Shown: piece by piece, positions 17,541-25,552 of the stretch | How the letters are laid out: each line of letters begins with the position of its first letter | How positions within the stretch are numbered: position 1 is the stretch's first letter | From: Umezawaea endophytica | GTDB taxonomy: Bacteria > Actinomycetota > Actinomycetes > Mycobacteriales > Pseudonocardiaceae | Direction of reading: 5' to 3' | DNA length: 64,000 bases | Assembly (NCBI RefSeq): GCF_025061645.1 | Contig: NZ_JANYMP010000010.1 | Span: 160,141 to 224,140 of the forward strand | Made by a program: the position numbers and the translations under genes | The notes under the pieces: generated by a model | Told to the model about the DNA's origin: nothing | The model's database searches: none | What the model saw: the letters and a program-made list of their open reading frames with translations, nothing else

Positions 17541-17612
17541 TCAAGTGGAGGGCACCCTCCGATTCCCGTGCTAGCGTCGAAACAAGTGGAGGAAGCCCTC
17601 CACTTGTTTCGA
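17541..17612. promoter_or_regulatory. Double TetR operator between divergent genes
   Basis: Site 2 (17577-17612) is a perfect inverted repeat with 16-bp arms around a 4-nt spacer, containing CAAGTGGAGG and its complement. Site 1 (17542-17561) repeats CAAGTGGAGG followed by the inverted CCCTCC but has a degenerate right flank. Site 1 overlaps the TetR -10; site 2 overlaps the start region of the oxidoreductase transcript, whose -10-like TAGCGT is at 17572-17577. Confidence 0.75.
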
Positions 17613-17623
17613 GGAGGAGTATC

Positions 17624-18577
17624 GTGGACGAGATGCGCGTGGCCCAGTACGACCGGTACGGACCGCCGGAGGTGCTGTACGAGGCGAAGGCGCCGATGCC
17701 GGTCGTGAAGCCCGGTGAGGTGCTGGTCCGGGTGCACGGCGCGAGCGTCAACGGCGGCGAGCCGATGCTGCGCTCGGGCAAGCTGAAGCTGTTCTTCCCC
17801 CGCGCGTTCCCCAAGCGCACGGGCGTGGACTTCACCGGTGAGGTCGTCCGGGCGGCCGAGGGCGTGCCCGGCCCGAAGGTCGGCGACCACGTCTGGGGGA
17901 TGGTGTCGCGCTTCGTGCACGGGTCCGTCGCCGAGTACCTGGCCGTGGACCCCCGGCGGTTGTCGTTGAGCCCGGCCGGTCTGGACCTGGTCGCCGCCGC
18001 GGCGTTGCCGGTCGCGACGACGGTGATCACGGCGTTCCGCGACCACGCCCGCCTCAAGCCGGGGGAGCGGCTGCTCGTGCGCGGCGCCGCGGGCGGGGTG
18101 GGGAGCGTCGCCGTCCAACTGGGACGGCACTACGGGGCGCACGTCACGGGTCTCGCCGGCGCGGGGAGCCTCGACCTGGTGCGGGAACTGGGCGCGCACG
18201 AGGTGTTCGACTACCGGACCACCCGACCGGGCGACCTCGGGGAGTTCGACGTCGTGCTGGACACCGTCGGCTCGTCGCTGCCCGCGTACCGGGGCCTGCT
18301 CGCCAAGGGCGGGCGGATGGTCGGGATCGCGTTCGACTCGGTCGCGTCCGTCGGGTACGTGCTGCTGTCGACGGTGTTCGGGTCGCGGCGGGTGCGGTTC
18401 TTCAGCGGCGACCCGCGGCACGCGCTGTTCGCCGAGTTGACCGCGCTGGTGGAGGCCGGGGCGCTCCGGCCCGTGGTGGACACGGTGCACGACCTGGCCG
18501 ACATCTCCGTCGCGCACCGGGCGCTGGAGCGGGGCGGGGTGCGCGGGAAGCACGTGATCCGGGTCTCGCGAGTTTGA
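17624..18577 (+). CDS. NAD(P)-dependent quinone oxidoreductase (zinc-less MDR family)
   Basis: A 317-residue medium-chain dehydrogenase/reductase. It has an N-terminal GroES-like domain ('EVLVRVHGASVNGGEPMLRSG') and a Rossmann domain with 'VRGAAGGVGSVAVQLGRHYGAHV'. Structural zinc cysteines are absent, as in quinone oxidoreductases and enone reductases. It reduces quinones or enones with NADPH in the cytosol (family knowledge). GTG at 17624 follows GAGGAGG. Its regulator is almost certainly the divergent TetR through the double operator. Confidence 0.93.
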   Translation: MDEMRVAQYDRYGPPEVLYEAKAPMPVVKPGEVLVRVHGASVNGGEPMLRSGKLKLFFPRAFPKRTGVDFTGEVVRAAEGVPGPKVGDHVWGMVSRFVHGSVAEYLAVDPRRLSLSPAGLDLVAAAALPVATTVITAFRDHARLKPGERLLVRGAAGGVGSVAVQLGRHYGAHVTGLAGAGSLDLVRELGAHEVFDYRTTRPGDLGEFDVVLDTVGSSLPAYRGLLAKGGRMVGIAFDSVASVGYVLLSTVFGSRRVRFFSGDPRHALFAELTALVEAGALRPVVDTVHDLADISVAHRALERGGVRGKHVIRVSRV

Positions 18578-18598
18578 CTAAGTGCTTGAGCAAGTCAA
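18574..18598. promoter_or_regulatory. Inverted repeat overlapping the oxidoreductase stop codon
   Basis: TTGACT (18574-18579) and AGTCAA (18593-18598) flank an inner TGCT-TG-AGCA dyad. The outer left arm also reads as a -35 hexamer, so this may be the operator-promoter of the downstream esterase gene. Confidence 0.35.
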
Positions 18599-18643
18599 TC
18601 ATCTAGGTGAATAGTTCAAGCATCTGGATGTGGGGTGGTCGAC

Positions 18644-19507
18644 ATGGGCGCGCTCGTGGTCGAGGAGGGCTCCGTGCTGGTGGACGGGCGGCGGCGGACG
18701 ATGACCGTCGTCCGGCCCCCCGAGGTGGGGGCGGGTGCGCCCGCGGTGCTCGTGTTCCACGGGTCCAACCAGGACTCCCGCGTCATCCGCCGGTTCACGG
18801 GGCGGGACTTCGACCGGTTCGCCGAGCGCGGCGCGGTCGTCGCCTACCTCGACGGGCACAAGAAGAACTGGAACGACGCCCGCGTCTCGTCGGCCTTCGC
18901 CGCCCGGTCCGAGGGGTTCGACGACGTCGGCTTCGCGGGAGCGGTGATCGACCTGCTGGTGGAGCGCCACCGGGTCGACCCCGCACGCGCGTACGCCGTC
19001 GGCTACTCGGCGGGCGGGGCGATGGTCATCCGGCTGGCGCACGAGATCCCGTCGCGGCTGGCCGGGGTCGCGGTGGTGGCGGCCACGCTGCCGGTGCCGG
19101 AGAACTTCCTGCCGTTCGACGGCCCGGTCGTGCCGCTGCCCGTGGTCCTGTTCCACGGCACGGAGGACCGGCTCGTGCCGTACGAGGGCGGGATGGCGAG
19201 CCTGTGGGGGTTCCGGCCGCGCGGCCTCGGGCTGTCCGCGCGGGAGACCGCCGAGTACTTCGCGGCCCGCAACGGCATCACCACCGCGGCCGAGTCACGT
19301 GACCTCGACCGCCGCGAGGGGGACCGGACCAGGGTGGAGAGGACCGACTTCCGGCAGGACGGCCGGCCGTCGGTCACGCTGTACACGATCCACGGCGGCG
19401 GGCACGTCGTCCCCGGACCGGGACGGCCGCCGTTCATCATGGGCCGGAAGACCCGGAGCCTCGTGGCGTCGGACGCGCTGGGCGAGGCGTTCGGGATCGC
19501 CACCTGA
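18644..19507 (+). CDS. PHB depolymerase/feruloyl-esterase-like alpha/beta hydrolase
   Basis: About 287 residues with no signal peptide. Nucleophile elbow GxSxG in 'VGYSAGGAMV' (about residue 122), acid Asp in 'FHGTEDRLVPYEGG', catalytic His in 'HGGGHVVPG'. The 'VFHGSNQDS' oxyanion strand is typical of LpqC/poly(3-hydroxyalkanoate) depolymerase-like esterases (CE1-like). A deletion- or loop-rich segment around 'FRPRGLGLSARETAEYFA' matches the family's Trp-cap helices. ATG 18644 follows GGGGTGG; GTG 18635 is an alternative. The polymer or ester substrate is unknown, and lack of export argues for an intracellular ester. Confidence 0.88.
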   Translation: MGALVVEEGSVLVDGRRRTMTVVRPPEVGAGAPAVLVFHGSNQDSRVIRRFTGRDFDRFAERGAVVAYLDGHKKNWNDARVSSAFAARSEGFDDVGFAGAVIDLLVERHRVDPARAYAVGYSAGGAMVIRLAHEIPSRLAGVAVVAATLPVPENFLPFDGPVVPLPVVLFHGTEDRLVPYEGGMASLWGFRPRGLGLSARETAEYFAARNGITTAAESRDLDRREGDRTRVERTDFRQDGRPSVTLYTIHGGGHVVPGPGRPPFIMGRKTRSLVASDALGEAFGIAT

Positions 19508-19560
19508 CCGAGGTGGACGGTGCCGGGGCGTGACCGCGAGTACCCTCCGCCGATGACCTC

Positions 19561-20298
19561 ATGCGCACGGCTCTCCCGGTGAGCGCCCGGTTCCAGGAAC
19601 TGGACTGGCGGCCGACACCCCTGGGTGAACTCGTCCTCCGCCGCCGCCGCGACCCGCTGGACGGCAAGGACATCTACGAGATCAAGCTCGGCGGCGAGTT
19701 CCTGATGTCGAGCCTGTTCACCGTGGCGGAGGAGGAGCTGTCGCGGCTCGCGCTCGCCGAACTGCCCGGTACCGGGCTCGACGTGGTCGTGGGCGGGCTG
19801 GGTCTCGGTTACACCGCGCTCACCGTCCTGGAGGACCCCGACGTGCGGTCGCTGGTCGTGATCGACGCGCTCGGCGAGGTCATCGAGTGGCACCGGAGCG
19901 GCCTGATCCCGGCGGGTGCGACGCTCGCCGCCGATCCGCGCTGCGAGCTGGTGAACGGCGACTTCTTCGCCCTGATGCGGTCACCCGAAGGGCTGATCCC
20001 GGACGACCCCGGCAGGCTGTTCCACGCGATCGTCGTCGACATCGACCACTCGCCGCGGCACCTGCTGCACCCCGGCAACGCCGATTTCTACGAACTCGCC
20101 GGGCTGCACCGGATCGCGGCGCTCCTGCGTCCGGGCGGGGTGTTCGCGCTCTGGTCGAACGACCCGCCGGACGAGGAGTTCACCGCCGTGCTGGCGGAGG
20201 CGTTCACGGACGTGCGGGCCGAGGTCGTGAGCTTCGCGAACCCGTTGCAGGACCGCGAAGCCACGAACACGGTGTACCTGGCGAAGGTGCCCGCCTGA
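19561..20298 (+). CDS. Spermidine-synthase-like class I methyltransferase-fold protein
   Basis: A 245-residue protein with a Rossmann core: glycine-rich 'VVVGGLGLGYTALTVL' (motif I, about residues 75-90), 'VVIDALGEVIEWH' with an acidic ligand residue, and 'AIVVDIDHSPRHLL' as the aminopropyltransferase/SAM acidic motif. This arrangement is typical of actinobacterial spermidine-synthase-like proteins that often lack the true polyamine pocket. The substrate is unknown. It follows the esterase by 53 nt and converges on an unknown two-gene operon over a hairpin. Confidence 0.8.
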   Translation: MRTALPVSARFQELDWRPTPLGELVLRRRRDPLDGKDIYEIKLGGEFLMSSLFTVAEEELSRLALAELPGTGLDVVVGGLGLGYTALTVLEDPDVRSLVVIDALGEVIEWHRSGLIPAGATLAADPRCELVNGDFFALMRSPEGLIPDDPGRLFHAIVVDIDHSPRHLLHPGNADFYELAGLHRIAALLRPGGVFALWSNDPPDEEFTAVLAEAFTDVRAEVVSFANPLQDREATNTVYLAKVPA

Positions 20299-20324
20299 CC
20301 TTCCTCGTGGCGCCCCGAGGAAGG
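20299..20324. terminator. Hairpin between convergent genes
   Basis: 9-bp stem CCTTCCTCG (20299-20307) with CGAGGAAGG (20316-20324), 8-nt loop, immediately after the stop of the spermidine-synthase-like gene and 12 nt before the stop of the minus-strand gene. Confidence 0.6.
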
Positions 20325-20335
20325 GGATCAGGGCG

Positions 20336-20974
20336 TCAGCGCTTCGGCCGCGACTTCAGCGCTTCTTCCAGGTGCTTCTGCAAGAACCAGCCGACGGCCC
20401 GGTCGGGGGCGATCGAGTCGACCGCCGCCCGCACCGCGGGCGGGTCGTGCGGTGCCCAGAACAGGTCGCCGAACCGGTCGTAGACGATCCCGTACTGACC
20501 GTAGTCCGCGATGCCCTGCACGCCGACCGTCGCGTAGACGCCGAAGGGCGCCATCGGGTTCTTCATCCGCGACTGGTCGGTCTCGGCGCGGAGCGGCGCC
20601 TGGCAGGTGCCGACGGACTCCTCGTTGGTGCGGTGGCACACGTACCGCGTGCTCTCGTCGAGCAACCGCACCAGGTCGGACGGCAGCAGTTGCTTGCTGT
20701 TGACCCGCTGCGGCCCCGTCGGGGCGGGCGGTGCGGCGGGGGTGGCCGGGGTGGGGCCGAACAGCCGGGACAACAGGTCGGTGATGCCCGCCTGGACCAC
20801 CTGCCCGGTCTGCGCCAGGAGCTGGTTCCACTCCGGGCGCAGCTCCGGCGTCAGCACGGGGAAGCGCTGCCGCAGCACGGGCGTCGTGTGGAACGTGCGC
20901 GCGGTGTACCCGACCCTTGTGTACGTGGCCCTGCTCAGCGACTCGCGCCCGGCCAGGCGCAGCATGGCGCTCAC
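20336..20974 (-). CDS. Hypothetical protein, 212 residues
   Basis: I do not recognise this protein. It begins MSAMLRLAGRE and is Arg-rich at first. A Pro/Ala-rich linker sits around residues 72-90, followed by a better-structured C-terminal half with two Cys residues ('RYVCHRTN', 'GTCQAPL') and many aromatic residues around 'GQYGIVYDRFGDLFWAPHD'. No membrane segment or signal peptide. The GTG start at 20974 overlaps the stop of the upstream 95-codon gene by 4 nt (GTGA), so the two are translationally coupled and probably act together. Confidence 0.75.
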   Translation of the reverse strand: MSAMLRLAGRESLSRATYTRVGYTARTFHTTPVLRQRFPVLTPELRPEWNQLLAQTGQVVQAGITDLLSRLFGPTPATPAAPPAPTGPQRVNSKQLLPSDLVRLLDESTRYVCHRTNEESVGTCQAPLRAETDQSRMKNPMAPFGVYATVGVQGIADYGQYGIVYDRFGDLFWAPHDPPAVRAAVDSIAPDRAVGWFLQKHLEEALKSRPKR

Positions 20975-21258
20975 GACTGCTCCCACCCGTGCTCGGCGAC
21001 CGCGGTGAAGGCGCGCTTGACGTCGGTGGCCAGCCACGCCGCCACCTCGGCCTTCGTGACGCCCACCAGGTCCGGGTCCGTCGCGAGCAGGTCTCGCAGG
21101 TCCCGTTCCAGGTCGGCGAGCACCGCCTCGGCCAGCCGCTCCGGCGAGGGCAGCCCGCCGCGGAACTCCTCCACCTCCTTCGTCCTCGGCGCGGGCTTGC
21201 CCGCCACCCCCTGCGTCGTGCTCTCGGCGGTCGAGACCACCGGGATCTTCTCGCTCAT
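20971..21258 (-). CDS. Hypothetical 95-residue protein coupled to the 212-residue protein
   Basis: An acidic, mostly helical protein. A low-complexity N-terminal 35 residues (Thr/Pro/Lys) precede helices containing 'PERLAEAVLADLERDLRDLLATDPDL' and 'AEVAAWLATDVKRAF'. No recognised domain. ATG at 21258 has GGAAG 9 nt upstream; an ATG at 21267 is possible. First gene of the two-gene unit, 105 nt after the flavin monooxygenase gene. Confidence 0.7.
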   Translation of the reverse strand: MSEKIPVVSTAESTTQGVAGKPAPRTKEVEEFRGGLPSPERLAEAVLADLERDLRDLLATDPDLVGVTKAEVAAWLATDVKRAFTAVAEHGWEQS

Positions 21259-21363
21259 CCTTGCCATCTTCCGTTCGGCGACGATCCGACACGAGGACAC
21301 TCGCCGACGACGCCGCGCGCGTTACCCGGCCCCGATTCGTTTTTCCGTTGTCCGCCAAGTGGG

Positions 21364-23181
21364 TCAGCTCAGGTGGTGCACCTCGGGAAGCCCGTAGACC
21401 GGGGTGGGGACGCCCTCGTACCGGGCCTTGAGCTGGAGGGCCAGGTACAGCGAGTAGTGCCGGGACTGGTGCAGGTTGCCGCCGTGGAACCACAGCGATT
21501 CCTGCCGGGTCGGCTTCCACATGTTGCGCTGCTCCCCCTCCCACGGGCCGGGGTCCTTGGTCGTCGCGGAGCCGAGCCCCCACACCTTGCCGACCTTGTC
21601 CGCGACCTCCTGGGAGATCAGGTCGGCCGCCCAGCCGTTCATCGAGCCGTACCCGGTGGCGTACACGACCAGGTCGGCGGGGAGTTCCTCGCCGGTCGAC
21701 AGGACGACGGCGTCCTCGGTGAGCCGGGCGACGTCCACTCCGGACCGGAGCTTGATGTCCCCGTTGGCCACCAGGTCCGACGCGCCCACGTCGATGTAGT
21801 AGCCGGAACCCCGGCGCAGGTACTTCATGAACAGCCCGGAGTCGTCGTCGCCGTAGTCGAGCAGGAACCCGGCCTGCTCCAGGCGCGCGTAGAAGTCCGC
21901 GTCGACCTTGCGGATCTCGTCGTACACCGGGATCTGGAAGTCGTGCATGATGCGGTACGGCAGCGACGCGAACGTGAGATCGGCCTTCTGCGTGGTCATC
22001 CCGGCGGCGACGGCCTCCTCCGAGTACAGGCCGCCCAGCGCGATCCGCATCAGCGAGTCGGACCGCACGATGTGCGTCGACGTCCGCTGCACCATCGTCA
22101 CGTCGACGCCGTTCTCCCACAGCGCGGCGCAGATGTCGTGCGCGGAGTTGTTCGAGCCGATCACGACGGCCCGCTTGCCCCGGTAGGCGTCCGGGCCGGG
22201 GTGCCTCGACGAGTGGTGCTGGTCGCCGCGGAACGTGTCGGCGCCCTCGAACACCGGCACGTTCGCCTTGCCCGACATGCCCGTGGCGAGCACGAGTTCC
22301 CTGGGCTGCAACGTGATCTCCTCGCCGTCGCGGCGGACGACGACCGTCCACTCGCGAGCGTCGGCGTCGTAGGACGCGCTGAGCGCCTCGGTGGAGGTCC
22401 AGTAGTTCAGCTCCATGACCCGCGCGTACATCTCCAGCCAGTCGCCGATCTTGTCCTTCGGCGCGAACACCGGCCAGTTCTTCGGGAAGTCCAGGTACGG
22501 CAGGTGGTCGTACCAGACCGGGTCGTGCAGGCAGAGGGACTTGTACCGGCCCCGCCACGCGTCACCCGCGCGGGCGCTGCGCTCCACGACGATCGTCGGC
22601 ACGCCGAGCTGCCGCAGCCGCGCGCCGAGCGCGATGCCGCCCTGCCCGCCGCCGATGACCACGGTGTGCGGCTGAGTGGTGCGACCCAGCTCCTCGGCTT
22701 CGGCGGTCCGCTGCTCCAGCCACGTCCTCCGGTCCGGGTTGGCGCCGTGCTCGGCACCCTTGGGACGCCTGCCGTTCACCGGCTCCTCGTGGCCGATCAG
22801 CTCGGTCATCGTGGTGAGCAGCGTCCACACCAGACCGTCGCGGAGCCGGAGCTGCCCGACGCACCGGCCGACGGACGTCTCGAACGCGATCCACGACTCG
22901 ACCACGCCGTCGCCCTCGGACGCCCCGCCCAGGTCCTCCGCGATCCGGAACGCGTGCGGGCGCACCCGGTCCAGGGTCGCGGCGAGCATGTCCCGCACGC
23001 CGTCCCGGCCCTCGACCGTGACGATGTTCCAGGTGAACGCCACCAGGTCGCGCCAGTAGGACTCCTCGCCGAACAGGCCCGCCACCGCGCCGGTATCGCC
23101 GGACGCGAGGGCCGACTCGAAGTCGGCGAGCCACGCGGTGACCTTCGCCGCCGCGTCGGTCGTGGTCAGGGTCTCGGTCAT
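21364..23181 (-). CDS. FAD-dependent monooxygenase with N-terminal SnoaL/NTF2-like domain
   Basis: A 605-residue fusion. Residues about 10-140 form an NTF2/SnoaL-like cone ('FESALASGDTGAVAGLFGEESYWRDLVAFTW'). The rest is a flavin-containing monooxygenase: FAD fold 'VVIGGGQGGIALGARLRQLG' (about 175-195), NADPH fold 'VVIGSNNSAHDICAALWENG', and the FMO-type 'LVLATGMSGKANVPVF' and 'VYATGYG' motifs. Class B monooxygenases of this layout hydroxylate or Baeyer-Villiger-oxidise ketones and related small molecules. The start codon shares one base with the stop of the upstream GAF regulator (TGATG), so the two are coupled. Confidence 0.92.
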   Translation of the reverse strand: MTETLTTTDAAAKVTAWLADFESALASGDTGAVAGLFGEESYWRDLVAFTWNIVTVEGRDGVRDMLAATLDRVRPHAFRIAEDLGGASEGDGVVESWIAFETSVGRCVGQLRLRDGLVWTLLTTMTELIGHEEPVNGRRPKGAEHGANPDRRTWLEQRTAEAEELGRTTQPHTVVIGGGQGGIALGARLRQLGVPTIVVERSARAGDAWRGRYKSLCLHDPVWYDHLPYLDFPKNWPVFAPKDKIGDWLEMYARVMELNYWTSTEALSASYDADAREWTVVVRRDGEEITLQPRELVLATGMSGKANVPVFEGADTFRGDQHHSSRHPGPDAYRGKRAVVIGSNNSAHDICAALWENGVDVTMVQRTSTHIVRSDSLMRIALGGLYSEEAVAAGMTTQKADLTFASLPYRIMHDFQIPVYDEIRKVDADFYARLEQAGFLLDYGDDDSGLFMKYLRRGSGYYIDVGASDLVANGDIKLRSGVDVARLTEDAVVLSTGEELPADLVVYATGYGSMNGWAADLISQEVADKVGKVWGLGSATTKDPGPWEGEQRNMWKPTRQESLWFHGGNLHQSRHYSLYLALQLKARYEGVPTPVYGLPEVHHLS

Positions 23182-24566
23182 CAGGCGACTCCGGTTCTGC
23201 TCGGGGGAGAGGGGGCGGTCCGAAGGCGCCGCACGGCCGGAGCCGTGGACGCGGGCAGGAGCAGGTCGGGCGACGCCGGGCAGGCGACCTCGACGTCGAC
23301 CCAGTCGGCGAAGCGGTACGGGCGGTGCAGCAGCAGGCCGCCGAGGCGCCTGCGCAGCCGGGACACCTCGGCGCGCACGGCGAGCACGTGGTCGGGTGAG
23401 CCGAACAGGTCGGCGGAGAGCTGCGCGCCGCTGCGGCCGTTCGGGGCGAGCGCCAGCAGCAGCGCCAGCTCCGCGTGCCTCGGGCTGAGCCGGTGCGACC
23501 ACCGGCCGGACGGCGACACGACGGTGATCCGGGGTTGGCGCGGGTCGTCGAGCGCGAGGGCGACTCGGGTCTGCGCCGGTTCGGCGGCGGCGCCGTCGAG
23601 GACCCGGACCAGCCACCCGCCTGGCACGGGTTCGAGCCTGCACGCCCCGTACTCCGGCAGCCAGACGTGGTCGCTGCCCCGGTCGGCGGGCAGCGCGATC
23701 CGCGCGACCGGCGGCACCCCGACCGCCGCCGCCACCCAGCCGTGCGGATCGGTCACCAGAACGGGGTCGCGGGTGCCCGCGAGCAGCGGCGACGCGGTGG
23801 CGCGCAGCGCGTCGAGCATCCCGTGGTGCTCCTCGCGCAGGAACGACTCGGCCATCCTCGCCGCCGCGTCCACCAGCGCGAGGGTGCTCGGGTGCACGGT
23901 CGCCGCCGCGCCGCTCACGTCCACGACGCCGAGCAGGCCGCCGTCGACCGGGTCCAGGATGGGCGCGGCGGCGCACGTCCACGAGTGGTGGGACTTCACG
24001 AAGTGCTCGGCGGAGTAGATCTGGACGGGCCTGCCGACGGCCAGCGCGGTGCCGATGGCGTTCGTCCCGACCTGCCGCTCGCTCCAGGTGGCGCCGACCG
24101 CGAACCCGAGGCGCTCGGCGTGCCGCTGGATCTTGCGCGGCCCGTCCCGCCACAGGACCACGCCCTCGGCGTCCACCACGACCATCACGTGGCCGGCGTC
24201 CTCGGCGGCCGGGAGCAGCACGTCGCCCAGCACGGGCAGGGTGCGGGCCAGCTTGCCGCGGTGCCGCCGGTGCTCCACCTCGTCGGGGCCCAGCGCGGCG
24301 GCGGGCTCTCGGCCGTGGTCCGGGTCGACGCCGAAGCCGACCGCGCGCCGCCACGAGTCGCCGACCAGGTCGCGCGGGGCGGCGGGCGGTCGGTCGCCGG
24401 ACAGCGAGGCGTCGCGGATCCGACGGAGCAGGTGGGCGTACCGGCCGGGGTCCTCGCCCGCGGGCACGGCGGATTCGAACGGGCCGGAGGTCGACGTGTC
24501 GCGGGTCACACCCCGAGTGTCGCCCCGCAGCGCCTCGGGCACCACGGTCGTCGTGCTCTCGCGCAT
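23181..24566 (-). CDS. GAF-domain transcriptional regulator lacking an AAA+ domain
   Basis: A 461-residue regulator. Residues about 60-240 resemble the GAF sensor half of AcoR-type activators ('FAVGATWSERQVGTNAIGTALAVGRPVQIYSAEHFVKSHHSWTCAAAPI'-like segments). There is no Walker A or AAA+ core. The C-terminus (about 360-425, 'LSPRHAELALLLALAPNGRSGAQL...VRAEVSRLRRRL') is a winged-helix DNA-binding domain. This shortened design is common in actinomycetes, which lack sigma-54. Being coupled to the monooxygenase, it probably controls that gene in response to its substrate (inference). ATG at 24566; a GTG at 24572 is also possible. Confidence 0.85.
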   Translation of the reverse strand: MRESTTTVVPEALRGDTRGVTRDTSTSGPFESAVPAGEDPGRYAHLLRRIRDASLSGDRPPAAPRDLVGDSWRRAVGFGVDPDHGREPAAALGPDEVEHRRHRGKLARTLPVLGDVLLPAAEDAGHVMVVVDAEGVVLWRDGPRKIQRHAERLGFAVGATWSERQVGTNAIGTALAVGRPVQIYSAEHFVKSHHSWTCAAAPILDPVDGGLLGVVDVSGAAATVHPSTLALVDAAARMAESFLREEHHGMLDALRATASPLLAGTRDPVLVTDPHGWVAAAVGVPPVARIALPADRGSDHVWLPEYGACRLEPVPGGWLVRVLDGAAAEPAQTRVALALDDPRQPRITVVSPSGRWSHRLSPRHAELALLLALAPNGRSGAQLSADLFGSPDHVLAVRAEVSRLRRRLGGLLLHRPYRFADWVDVEVACPASPDLLLPASTAPAVRRLRTAPSPPSRTGVA

Positions 24567-24708
24567 GGTCACCTGACCTCGTCGTCGGGTATCCGGCCTG
24601 CCTGGCAGACCTTGCCGCCCTGATGAGACGCGCGGAACCGTTGCAACGGGGTTGCAGCGGCGGGCGTCGGGTTGGATGAAGGGGAGCCGCTCAGGAGGGA
24701 CACCACAC

Positions 24709-25503
24709 GTGCCGCACGCCACCGCCCCGGACGGGGTCGCCATCGCCTACCAGGTTCGGGGCGGCGGCGACCCGCTCGTCCTGCTGTCCGGCCAGGCCAA
24801 CAGCCACGAGTGGTGGGACGACGTCCGCGAGGACTTCCACGGCTCGCGGACCACGATCACCCTCGACTACCGGGGCACCGGCGACAGCGGCGAGTCACCG
24901 TCGACCTACAGCACTCGGCGGTTCGCGGAGGACGTGATCACCGTGCTGGACGACCTCGGGGTCGACCGGGCCGACGTCTACGGCACGTCGATGGGCGGGC
25001 GGGTGGCGCAGTGGGTGGCCGCGCTGCACCCCTCCCGCGTCCGGGGGCTGGTGCTCGGGTGCACCTCGCCCGGCGGGCGGCACGGGTTCGAGCGGAGCGA
25101 CGAGGTGCGCCGGACCCTGGCGGTGCCGGACGCCGCGAAGGTCCGGCTCGCGCTGCTCGACTTGATGTACACACCGGAGTGGCTCGCCACCCACCCCGGC
25201 CCGTACCGCACGCTCGGCGACCGGGGCATGTCCCCGCGCGCCCGGCGCGGCCACCTGGCGGCCAGCAACCTGCACGACGCGTGGGACGCGCTGCCGGACA
25301 TCTCGGCGCCCACGCTCGTGGTGCACGGGGACGCCGACTCGTTCAACCCGACCGCCAACGCGCCGCTGCTCGCGGACCGGATCCCCGGTGCCCGGCTCGT
25401 GCTGGTCCCCGGCGCGCGGCACGCGTACTTCGAGGAGTTCCGCGCCACCGCGAGCCCGCTGGTGCTCGACTTCCTCGACCACGCCGTGTCCGAAGTGGAC
25501 TGA
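24709..25503 (+). CDS. Alpha/beta-fold hydrolase
   Basis: A 264-residue hydrolase. Nucleophile in GxSxG 'YGTSMGGRVAQ' (Ser about residue 97), acid in 'VVHGDADSFNP', His in 'PGARHAYFEEF', oxyanion region 'VLLSGQANSHEWW'. Resembles 3-oxoadipate enol-lactonase/epoxide-hydrolase-like members; the reaction is unknown. GTG at 24709 follows AGGAGG by 9 nt; the frame is open upstream to 24652 but lacks a ribosome site there. Divergent from the GAF regulator-monooxygenase operon, so it could hydrolyse an ester or lactone produced by that enzyme (inference). Confidence 0.88.
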   Translation: MPHATAPDGVAIAYQVRGGGDPLVLLSGQANSHEWWDDVREDFHGSRTTITLDYRGTGDSGESPSTYSTRRFAEDVITVLDDLGVDRADVYGTSMGGRVAQWVAALHPSRVRGLVLGCTSPGGRHGFERSDEVRRTLAVPDAAKVRLALLDLMYTPEWLATHPGPYRTLGDRGMSPRARRGHLAASNLHDAWDALPDISAPTLVVHGDADSFNPTANAPLLADRIPGARLVLVPGARHAYFEEFRATASPLVLDFLDHAVSEVD

Positions 25504-25552
25504 GGGCGCGGGGACTAGAGTCCTCGGCCTGGACCGGATCGAGGAGGCTGTC

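Noticed and set aside
20336-22558. A 740-codon minus-strand frame joining the unknown 212-residue protein to upstream sequence
   Set aside because: The upstream two-thirds is out of frame with the flavin monooxygenase and the 95-residue gene. A GTG with a 4-nt overlap gives the real start at 20974.
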